Shown here piece by piece: positions 41,595 through 48,705 of a stretch of 64,000 nt of DNA; the stretch's first letter is position 1; the number at the start of each line of letters is the position of its first letter. A program made the translations under genes and the position numbers. The DNA comes from G965233625 sp965233625 (lineage in GTDB: Bacteria > Planctomycetota > Planctomycetia > Pirellulales > Pirellulaceae), in NCBI GenBank assembly GCA_965233625.1, contig OZ247499.1:3906001-3970000 (forward strand), given 5' to 3'. The notes under the pieces are model-generated. The model saw nothing but the letters and a program-made list of their open reading frames with translations, did no database searches and had not been told where the DNA came from.

Positions 41595-42485
41595 ATGAAT
41601 GATCCCCAGGAAGTATCGCCCGGCCGCGCGTTGCGTGATGCGGTTGTTGACACCATCTTACAGGTCCCCGGCGCCCCGAACGCCCTGATGGGCCGCCTGA
41701 TTGAACAGACCGGCTACGACGCCGTTTACCTGTCTGGCGCCGCACTCTCTGCCGGGGTGCTGGCCCTGCCCGATGTAGGCCTGTTCACGCTGACAGAACT
41801 AACGCAGCAGGCCGCTTATTTAACGCGAAGCGTAAATCTGCCGGTGATCGTTGACGCCGACACTGGCTTCGGCGATACGGCGAATGTGGAACGCACCATC
41901 GTAGAACTGGAAGGCGCCGGCGTGGGGGCGATTCAGCTGGAAGATCAGCAATTGCCTAAACGCTGCGGACATCTTTCGGGCAAGACGCTGATTTCTACAG
42001 ACGCCATGTGTGCAAAAATCCGCGCCGCCGCCGCCAGCCGCAGCGATGACGACCTGGTGCTGATCGCCCGCACCGACGCCCGCGAACAGGAGGGCGTAGA
42101 AGGCGCCATCGAACGAGCCCGCCGGTACATCGACGCCGGCGCCGACTGGATCTTCCCGGAAGCGTTGAAGACACGGCAGGAGTTTGAAGAGTTCATCGCG
42201 CACATCGACGCACCGTTGGTGGCCAACATGACGGAGTTCGGCAAGAGTCCGCTGTTGACCATCGATCAGCTTGCCGACCTGGGTTATGCCTGCGTGCTGT
42301 ACCCGGTCACACTGATGCGGGTGGCGATGAAAGCGGCCGAAGCGGCGCTGCGGATCATCGGCGGAGAGGGTTCGCAACAGAGCCTATTGGAGATGATGCA
42401 GACCCGGCAGGAACTTTATGAACTGCTGGAATACGAAGACTTTGAACAACGCGACCGCGAATACTTTGAAGGAAACCCGCAATGA
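41595..42485 (+). CDS. prpB: Methylisocitrate lyase (PrpB-type)
   Basis: The 296-residue protein of the isocitrate-lyase/PEP-mutase superfamily would cleave 2-methylisocitrate to pyruvate and succinate. Seen: GYDAVYLSGAALSAG, VIVDADTGFGD (metal-binding Asp pair) and QLPKRCGHLSGK with the catalytic Cys124 in the [KR]RCGH motif. The length fits PrpB (~295), not AceA (~430). The start overlaps nothing; prpC begins in its stop codon (ATGA). No prpD or acnD follows, so the methylcitrate cycle is incomplete locally. Confidence 0.9.
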   Translation: MNDPQEVSPGRALRDAVVDTILQVPGAPNALMGRLIEQTGYDAVYLSGAALSAGVLALPDVGLFTLTELTQQAAYLTRSVNLPVIVDADTGFGDTANVERTIVELEGAGVGAIQLEDQQLPKRCGHLSGKTLISTDAMCAKIRAAAASRSDDDLVLIARTDAREQEGVEGAIERARRYIDAGADWIFPEALKTRQEFEEFIAHIDAPLVANMTEFGKSPLLTIDQLADLGYACVLYPVTLMRVAMKAAEAALRIIGGEGSQQSLLEMMQTRQELYELLEYEDFEQRDREYFEGNPQ

Positions 42486-43606
42486 GCGAAACCATCTACC
42501 GCCCCGGACTGGAAGGCGTGGTCGCCGGCGAAACGGACATCAGCACCATTGCCGGCGGGCTCAGCTACCGCGGCTATGCGATTGAAGACCTGGCGGAAAA
42601 CTCTACCTTCGACGAGACCGCCTATCTGATCCTCTATGGCGAACTGCCCACGGCTGCGCAGATGCAAGCGTTCCGCCAGCGGATAGACGAGGCGGCTGCC
42701 CTGCCGCAACCGCTGCTGGATATCCTGGCGCAGCTTCCCGCGGCGACGCCGATGATGGACGTAATGCGCACCGGCGCCAGTCTGCTGGCGCACTGGGATC
42801 TGGAAACCGGCGACAACACGCACGAAGCGAACCTCCGCAAAGCGGAACGCCTGACGGCGCAGCTTCCTACATTGCTGGCAGCCCGGCACCGTATCCGTAA
42901 CGGGCAGGAGCCCGTGGCGCCGGCCAAGGGAAAGAGCATCGCCGCCAACCTGCTGTATATGTTGCGGGGTGAAGAACCGACTGAGCGGGCGACGAAGGCT
43001 GTAGACGTTTCTTTGATTCTGTATGCAGAGCATGAATTCAACGCCTCCACGTTTACCTCGCGCGTGATCTGCAGCACGCTGTCGGACATTCACTCCGCCA
43101 TCACCGGCGCCATCGGCGCGCTCAAGGGGCCACTGCACGGCGGCGCCAACGAACGCGTGATGGAAGTGCTGGCCGAAGTCGGTTCGCCAGAGAACGCCGA
43201 AAAATGGGTCCGCGACGCGCTGGCCAACAAGGTGAAGATCATGGGCTTTGGCCACCGGGTGTACAAAACCGGCGATCCCCGCGCCGCTTATCTGAAAACG
43301 CTGTGCGGGGAACTGGCCGAAGAGACGGGCCACACCGCGATGGAGGAAATGGCGGGCGTGATCGAAGACATTGTCACCGGCGAAAAGAAGCTGCCGCCCA
43401 ACTTAGACTGGCCCAGCGCCCGACTGTATCACTACCTGAACCTGCCGGTCGATCTGTACACGCCGCTGTTCGTCATCAGCCGCGTCACCGGCTGGTCGGC
43501 CCACGTCATCGAACAGCTGGACAACAACCGCATCATCCGCCCCCGCGCGAACTACACGGGTCCAGAGCCACGCAAATGGCAGCCGGTGGATACGCGGATT
43601 TCTTAG
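42482..43606 (+). CDS. prpC: Citrate/2-methylcitrate synthase
   Basis: This 374-residue citrate-synthase-fold enzyme has the catalytic His in HGGANERV (about 219) and FGHRVYKTGDPRA (about 258), and the third region VDLYTPLFVISRVTGWSAHVIEQL (Asp about 323). Genomic coupling to prpB (four-base ATGA overlap) favours propionyl-CoA as substrate, making it 2-methylcitrate synthase; the sequence alone cannot exclude citrate synthase. Length is typical of PrpC. Pathway: propionyl-CoA detoxification via the methylcitrate cycle. Confidence 0.88.
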   Translation: MSETIYRPGLEGVVAGETDISTIAGGLSYRGYAIEDLAENSTFDETAYLILYGELPTAAQMQAFRQRIDEAAALPQPLLDILAQLPAATPMMDVMRTGASLLAHWDLETGDNTHEANLRKAERLTAQLPTLLAARHRIRNGQEPVAPAKGKSIAANLLYMLRGEEPTERATKAVDVSLILYAEHEFNASTFTSRVICSTLSDIHSAITGAIGALKGPLHGGANERVMEVLAEVGSPENAEKWVRDALANKVKIMGFGHRVYKTGDPRAAYLKTLCGELAEETGHTAMEEMAGVIEDIVTGEKKLPPNLDWPSARLYHYLNLPVDLYTPLFVISRVTGWSAHVIEQLDNNRIIRPRANYTGPEPRKWQPVDTRIS

Positions 43607-43642
43607 CGGCGCAACCGGTTTCATCACCACAGTCTTCATACC

Positions 43643-44122
43643 ATGCGGAAACTGCTAATCACCGGTAACTCCGGCTCCGGGAAATCCACGCTTGCCAAGC
43701 GGCTTTGCAGTGACGGTAGTCTGTCACACCTGGACTTAGATACACTCGCGTGGCAGCCGGTGTCGCCGCCACAGCGTAAACCGCTGGAAGAATCCGCCGC
43801 CGAGATTCAGGCGTTTATCGCCGCGCACCCGGCGTGGGTGATCGAAGGCTGTTACACCGACCTGTTAGAGATTGCGGCGCCGCATTCAGACGAACTCATC
43901 TTCATGAATCTGCCCGTCGAAGACTGCGTTGCCAACGCCCGCAACCGCCCCTGGGAGCCGCACAAGTACGAGAGCCAGGCAGCCCAGGACGCCAATCTCG
44001 AAATGCTGATTGACTGGATAAAAGCGTATCCAACCCGCAGCGGCGTGTTCTCACTGGCAGCCCACGAGGAGTTCTACGCGGCGTATACCGGTCACAAGTC
44101 CAAGCGGATTGTTAACGAATAG
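43643..44122 (+). CDS. P-loop adenylate-kinase-like protein (second copy)
   Basis: The 159-residue product has Walker A GNSGSGKSTLAKRL (about 8-21), SHLDLDTLAWQP, and AAHPAWVIEGCYTDLL, matching the family of the gene at 17807. Substrate unknown. It is 36 bases past prpC on the same strand and may share its transcript, though a metabolic link is not evident. The 231 bases after its stop hold no gene that I can support. Confidence 0.7.
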   Translation: MRKLLITGNSGSGKSTLAKRLCSDGSLSHLDLDTLAWQPVSPPQRKPLEESAAEIQAFIAAHPAWVIEGCYTDLLEIAAPHSDELIFMNLPVEDCVANARNRPWEPHKYESQAAQDANLEMLIDWIKAYPTRSGVFSLAAHEEFYAAYTGHKSKRIVNE

Positions 44123-44353
44123 CTCCAATCATGTGAAAGTTGCGTCGCCGGAAAGCCTCGGCGGCCTCTAGACGTCATCTGCGTGCAAGACACGGGCAAA
44201 GCTTGCATTTCCACCTTTCTTGCAGATATCGCTGGTTGTACAACAAACTTTGCCCCCTTCTGCGGGTCGCGTGGCATTCTGCCTTATACCGCGTCATAAT
44301 AACTTGTTGACCGTTTGCGCCGGTTGAAAGCTACTTTGCCTGGAGCCAGACCG

Positions 44354-45328
44354 ATGGCGATTGACTTTACTTGTCCGCATTGCAACCACCATTCCCGGGT
44401 TGATGACAAATTCGGCGGTCAGACCGGACCTTGCGTGGAATGTAAGCAGATGGTCACCGTGCCCCTGGCGCCGAGAAGACCACTGCGGGACAAGCAGGGC
44501 GGCCTGGCTGCGGCGACGGGCATCAGTGTGGCGGCGACCGTGGGTATCATTTCGGTGGCGCTGGTGTGTGCGGTGTCCGGGATGACGTTCTTCAGCTGGT
44601 ATATGTTCCGCCTGGGAACCGGCGTGATGGCTCCACCGGGCGCCACCGTCGCGGTTGCAGCGCCTGTGAATAACGCAGCCCAGAACAACCTGCGGACTAT
44701 CGGTATGGCGATGGAGCAGTATCACGACGTTCATGGCTGCTTCCCGCCGGCTGCCGGATTGGATGAAGATGGCAAGCCGGCGCACAGCTGGCGGGTGTAT
44801 CTTCTGCCCTATCTGAACGAAGACGCGTTGTACGAACGCTACAACTTTGACGAGCCGTGGAACTCGCCGGGCAACCGGCTGCTTCACGATGAAATGCCCT
44901 CTATCTTCCGCTGCAATACCGACTACGCCGCCGATGCCAACGCTTCCAGCTTCCGGCTCATCACGGGTGAAGGCGCGTTGATGAAGCCCGGTAAGTCGGG
45001 CAGCCTGGCTGACTGCTATTCGGGCGGCGGCAGCACGATTCTGGTGGTGGAAGTCGCCGGCTCCGGTCAGAACTGGCTGGAACCGGGTGAATTGGACATC
45101 GACAAGCTGCAAGGCGTCAACGAGTCTATGGAAGGCAACAGCATCAGCAGCTCTGATGACCTACAGGGCGCCATGGTGCTGATGGCCAACGGAATTACAC
45201 GCCGGCTTCACAAAGGAATGTCTCCTGATAATCTACGGCGGCTGGCGCTGCTTGATCCAGAAGAAGATGAACCCGGAGAAGTTGACGCATCGGAAGGTGA
45301 AGCCGATTCGGATGAACCAGGGGAGTAA
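44354..45328 (+). CDS. DUF1559-type protein with N-terminal zinc ribbon and membrane anchor
   Basis: The 324-residue protein opens MAIDFTCPHCNHHSRVDDKF with a CxxC...CxxC ribbon (ending CVECK). A transmembrane helix follows (VGIISVALVCAVSGMTFFSWY, about 62-82), and then a DUF1559-like C-terminal domain: NNLRTIGMAMEQYHDVHGCFPPA, HSWRVYLLPYLNEDALYERYNFDEPWNSPGNR, IFRCNTDYAADANASSF. The pilin-like leader of ordinary DUF1559 proteins is replaced by the ribbon and anchor. The C-terminal tail is acidic (EEDEPGEVDASEGEADSDEPG). Function unknown; the DUF1559 fold here is anchored and not processed by prepilin peptidase. Confidence 0.82.
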   Translation: MAIDFTCPHCNHHSRVDDKFGGQTGPCVECKQMVTVPLAPRRPLRDKQGGLAAATGISVAATVGIISVALVCAVSGMTFFSWYMFRLGTGVMAPPGATVAVAAPVNNAAQNNLRTIGMAMEQYHDVHGCFPPAAGLDEDGKPAHSWRVYLLPYLNEDALYERYNFDEPWNSPGNRLLHDEMPSIFRCNTDYAADANASSFRLITGEGALMKPGKSGSLADCYSGGGSTILVVEVAGSGQNWLEPGELDIDKLQGVNESMEGNSISSSDDLQGAMVLMANGITRRLHKGMSPDNLRRLALLDPEEDEPGEVDASEGEADSDEPGE

Positions 45329-45443
45329 CCCGAACCCCCGCTTTCAACGCATCTGGTCCGCTCGCCCCTCCGGCATTGGTATCGATACAAATCTGAGGCA
45401 CTATCAATGAAGCGGCTTTCACGCTTTCATATAAGGCCAGCAA

Positions 45444-45588
45444 ACTAACCCGAAGCGCGAGCGAGGGACGCCCCGTTTTGGTGCGAATGGCCGGTTTAAG
45501 CTGCTTTCGACTCCGTGCTATTTGGCCAAAACACCATGTATTCTGCACTAAATCAAACGTCCCTCGCTCGCGCTTCGCGCTTAGTGTG
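45444..45588. repeat. 145-bp inverted-terminal-repeat element, copy C
   Basis: The left end CTAACCCGAAGCGCGAGCGA(GGGACG) and the right end AACGTCCCTCGCTCGCGCTT(CGCGCTTAGTGTG) are inverted; the interior shares GCGAATGGCCGG. It lies in the 317-base space between the zinc-ribbon DUF1559 gene and the DUF1080 gene, 57 bases before the latter's start. Otherwise the space shows nothing. Confidence 0.9.
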
Positions 45589-45645
45589 AGTTGCGAAAAT
45601 GTTTGTGTAGATACCGAATTCAGAAACCGCTTAAAAGGAACTGCC

Positions 45646-46890
45646 GTGCAAGGCGCCAGAAACATCGCTCTAGGATTGTTTTTCACAGGTTGCATAACGC
45701 TGCTGCTGGCGTGTGGGTGCGGCACGCCCGCGCCGCCGACGACGGATGGCAAACCGGAACCGCCGCCGGCAGCAGAAGCGGAAACTAAAGCGAGACTCAC
45801 CGCGCAGCCGCTGAGCGAAGAACTCTTGCAGCAGGGCTGGATTTCGCTGTTTGACGGGCAGACCTTTTTCGGTTGGCAGAAAGACAAGACAAAAGGCGAC
45901 TGGAAGATTGAAGACGGGCAGATCGTCGTCAGCAGCGGACCGCAGGAACTGTTGTGCACCACCACCAGGTTCGGCGACTATCAACTGCGGGTTGAATACC
46001 GGGCATCTGCTGAAACCAACAGCGGGCTCTTCCTTCGTACCGGTGTGAACCCTACGGACCCGGCGGCGGATTGTTATGAACTGAACATCGCTCCGCCGGA
46101 TAATCCGTTTCCGACCGGCAGCCTGGTCGCGCGGCAGAAGACGGAAGTTGAGATCAAAGAGGGCGACTGGAACACGCTGGACGTCACCGTGCAAGGCGGC
46201 AAAATCAGCGTGCTACACAACGGCGTCGCCGTGCTGGAATATACGGATGAGAAGCCACTGCCCGCGGGCTTTATCGGCTTGCAGCATAACAGCGGTGAAG
46301 TGGCGTTCCGTAAGATTCTTCTGAAGCCGCAGAGCATGCAGCCGTTGCCTGTGGGCGACGACAAGGTGTGGAAGCAGTACCCGGATATGGAAGGCGAATT
46401 CACAACGGAGGACGATATCCTGCGTGTGAAGAACGGCCCCGGTCAGTTAGAAACGGTGCAGCAGGCTGGCGATTTTGTGCTGCAACTGGAATACAAAACG
46501 CATGCTGAAAATCTGAACTCTGGCGTTTTCTTCCGCTGCATCCCCGGCGAAAAAACGAACGGCTACGAAAGTCAGATTCACAACGGCCGGAAAAACAACG
46601 ACCCGCTGCAACCGCTCGACTGCGGCACGGGCGGCATCTTCCGCCGGCAGGACGCGCGGATTGTGATGGGGCAGGACAAGCAGTGGGTGCACAAAACGCT
46701 GATTGCGGACGGTCCGCACATGGCTGCCTGGGTCAACGGCTTTCAAGTCAGCGACTGGACCGATGACCGCAAGCCGGACGAGAATCCCCGGCGGGGGATA
46801 CGGCTTAAACCAGGTACGTTCATGCTGCAGGCTCATGATCCAACCACCGACATTTCCTTCCGCAACTTCCGGCTGAATGTCAGCAGGTAG
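45646..46890 (+). CDS. Double DUF1080 (3-keto-disaccharide hydrolase-fold) lipoprotein
   Basis: This 414-residue lipoprotein has a lipobox LLLAC near residue 23 and two DUF1080 (concanavalin-like beta-sandwich) domains. The first is about 60-235: SLFDGQTFFGWQ, ..., SGLFLRTG, ..., FIGLQHNSGEVAFRKI. The second is about 240-414: FVLQLEYKTHAENLNSGVFF, GTGGIFRRQ, and DISFRNFRL at the end. Family members hydrolyse 3-keto-glycosides or bind glycans. The GTG at 45646 with AAAGGAA 5 bases before it is the start; the open frame reaching into repeat C upstream is not coding. Confidence 0.85.
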   Translation: MQGARNIALGLFFTGCITLLLACGCGTPAPPTTDGKPEPPPAAEAETKARLTAQPLSEELLQQGWISLFDGQTFFGWQKDKTKGDWKIEDGQIVVSSGPQELLCTTTRFGDYQLRVEYRASAETNSGLFLRTGVNPTDPAADCYELNIAPPDNPFPTGSLVARQKTEVEIKEGDWNTLDVTVQGGKISVLHNGVAVLEYTDEKPLPAGFIGLQHNSGEVAFRKILLKPQSMQPLPVGDDKVWKQYPDMEGEFTTEDDILRVKNGPGQLETVQQAGDFVLQLEYKTHAENLNSGVFFRCIPGEKTNGYESQIHNGRKNNDPLQPLDCGTGGIFRRQDARIVMGQDKQWVHKTLIADGPHMAAWVNGFQVSDWTDDRKPDENPRRGIRLKPGTFMLQAHDPTTDISFRNFRLNVSR

Positions 46891-46918
46891 CGACGCTGGA
46901 TTCTGCCGGCGGCAAAGA

Positions 46919-47632
46919 TCAATTACCCGCCGGCCACTGCTGCGTGAAGATAATCTGCCACTTGGCAATGTGGGCGTCCATGGCGGTGCGGGCGGAGGCG
47001 CCGTCGCGGTTTTCCAGCGCGCTGAGGATTTCGAAGTGTTCCTCGAGCGCTGTTGGCAACGACTCTACGTTGGCAGTGATGCGGTTAACGCCGCGGTGCA
47101 GCAACCGGTAGCGGCCGATGTCTTTGGCCAAGAGCGGATTCCCGCTGCATTCGGCGATTATACGGTGGAAGTCTTCGTCAAAAGCGGTCCACTTCTCCTG
47201 CCACGCTTTGTTGAGTGGTTCATCTTTCAATTCCATCGCCGTCTGGCGTAACGGCGCGAAGTGGCGTTCGTCCATGCGGCCCGCGGCCAGTTCTGCAGCG
47301 TGCGATTCCAGCAGGCGACGCATGGCGAAGATGTTGTACAGGTCGTCGCGGGTGAAGTGGGCGACCTTCGCCCTACGCCCGGATTCGTTTTCCACCAGTC
47401 CGTCGGCTGCTAGAAAAGTTAACGCCTGCTGAACCGGTGTACGGCTTACATTTAAATGGCCGGATAGTTTTAATGCAGAAAGAATGCTGCCCGGTGGCAG
47501 GTCGCCCGCAAGAATGGCGTCCATCAAAGCGTCGTAAACCGCTTCGGCAAGGTTTTCTGAGTGCTGGTCTATCTTGGGAAGCTTAGCCAGCGGCGATGAA
47601 ACAGGCATAGACGGCATCTGATCTAAAGGCAT
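46919..47632 (-). CDS. GntR-family regulator, FadR/FCD type
   Basis: The 237-residue regulator has an N-terminal winged helix (ILAGDLPPGSILSALKLSGHLNVSRTPVQQAL, about 40-72, then LTFLAADGLVENESGRRAKVAHF) and an FCD effector domain. There, DEDFHRIIAECSGNPLLAKDIGRYRLLH and EEHFEILSALENRDGASA hold the Asp/His residues that bind metal and an organic acid. Ligand and targets are unknown. It is convergent with the DUF1080 gene and monocistronic. Confidence 0.9.
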   Translation of the reverse strand: MPLDQMPSMPVSSPLAKLPKIDQHSENLAEAVYDALMDAILAGDLPPGSILSALKLSGHLNVSRTPVQQALTFLAADGLVENESGRRAKVAHFTRDDLYNIFAMRRLLESHAAELAAGRMDERHFAPLRQTAMELKDEPLNKAWQEKWTAFDEDFHRIIAECSGNPLLAKDIGRYRLLHRGVNRITANVESLPTALEEHFEILSALENRDGASARTAMDAHIAKWQIIFTQQWPAGN

Positions 47633-47690
47633 GTTACAGCTCGTCAGGCGCCACGCCTGAATTACGGCTACCAGTTAACTAAGGCTAAGT

Positions 47691-48668
47691 TTACGGCGCG
47701 AACCAGTCGCCGTCACGATAAATCGTTTTCCGCGGATCGATAAATTCGCCCTTCTTGGCGGCCGGGTCCAGGCGGCGGGCAAGCGATGGAAGCTGAAGCC
47801 GCTGCACGGGTTCGTCACCGCCAGAGCTGATCGCCGCGCCCCATCCGGCCGAGGACGAACGCGTTGCGGAAGGACCAGCGTCAAAGCCTTCCAGCGCCAG
47901 TTCCACCCGCAGGATGGCCTCTAATTCATACGGCAATAAACGATCGCCGGTACGCGCTAGAAACTTATTCAAAAGTGCCTGCGGGAAAACGCGTTCAAAA
48001 GCGGCAAATGCTTCCGCCACATCTTTGCGCCGCAGCAGCGCGGCTGCTTCTCCGCGTTTCGCCTGCCGGAGCAGTTGCATGGCTTGCAGCAGATCCCGCG
48101 AGGCCGCGTTGTTGCTGACGGGGCGGGCAGCCAGCGCCGTCTCTCCGCTGAGAAGTTTTTCGGAGTGCGCCGGGTCGTGGATATACGCCATCGCGCGGAA
48201 GCGTTTTTCTTCTTCCGCATCACGGGCCAGCGGTATTAAGGCCAGGAACGCGGCACGGGCGGTGTCTTTGTCTAGATACGCTGCGATAAGAAATAAACGA
48301 ATGGCTGTGTCGCGGGCTTCCGGGTCGATCTTCCGTTCGGCCAGAATTTCCGCGTAATTGAAGTACTCTTTGGCGCCGGCGTTGTTAAGGTCCTGCAGGC
48401 TTTTTCGATCCACCGTTTCCACCATGCGGCGGATTTCGCTGGGCTGCACGGAACGCCTGATGACGCCGCCGCCAGGCTGGGGCACTGCAATGGTGACAAT
48501 GGCGCCTTCTTTGACCTCACCCACCGGGTAACCGCGCAACCGGTCTCCGTTGTTCAGAAACAGCGTGAGCGCGTAGCCGGGCGAAGCGGCAAGCAACATG
48601 GCTGTGACACAAATCAGGCACAATGCCATTGGCAGGCGATGATGTCGCGTTTTAGTTTTTCGCATCAT
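47691..48668 (-). CDS. Exported uncharacterised protein of a two-gene pair
   Basis: This 325-residue product has a signal peptide (LPMALCLICVTAMLLAASPGYA, about 13-34), a short beta domain (LTLFLNNGDRLRGYPVGEV, Sm/SH3-like in appearance), a helical repeat region (about 110-230), and a variable C-terminal tail. The family is unknown. The start is the ATG at 48668 with AGGA 5 bases upstream; a GTG at 48683 would add five residues. The stop of the upstream gene is 37 bases away, so they form a unit. Confidence 0.65.
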   Translation of the reverse strand: MMRKTKTRHHRLPMALCLICVTAMLLAASPGYALTLFLNNGDRLRGYPVGEVKEGAIVTIAVPQPGGGVIRRSVQPSEIRRMVETVDRKSLQDLNNAGAKEYFNYAEILAERKIDPEARDTAIRLFLIAAYLDKDTARAAFLALIPLARDAEEEKRFRAMAYIHDPAHSEKLLSGETALAARPVSNNAASRDLLQAMQLLRQAKRGEAAALLRRKDVAEAFAAFERVFPQALLNKFLARTGDRLLPYELEAILRVELALEGFDAGPSATRSSSAGWGAAISSGGDEPVQRLQLPSLARRLDPAAKKGEFIDPRKTIYRDGDWFAP

Positions 48669-48705
48669 GGGCTTCCTGTTCACGCTTGACTGGCGCGGGC
48701 GGACG

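Noticed and set aside
44123..44353. Possible tRNA or small RNA in the 231-base space before the zinc-ribbon DUF1559 gene
   Set aside because: I looked for a T-loop (GTTCRANNC) and acceptor pairing and found none; no RNA family signature is seen.
45478..45645. Upstream extension of the DUF1080 lipoprotein
   Set aside because: The extension runs through repeat C and would bury the signal peptide; a GTG with a good Shine-Dalgarno at 45646 gives a standard lipoprotein.
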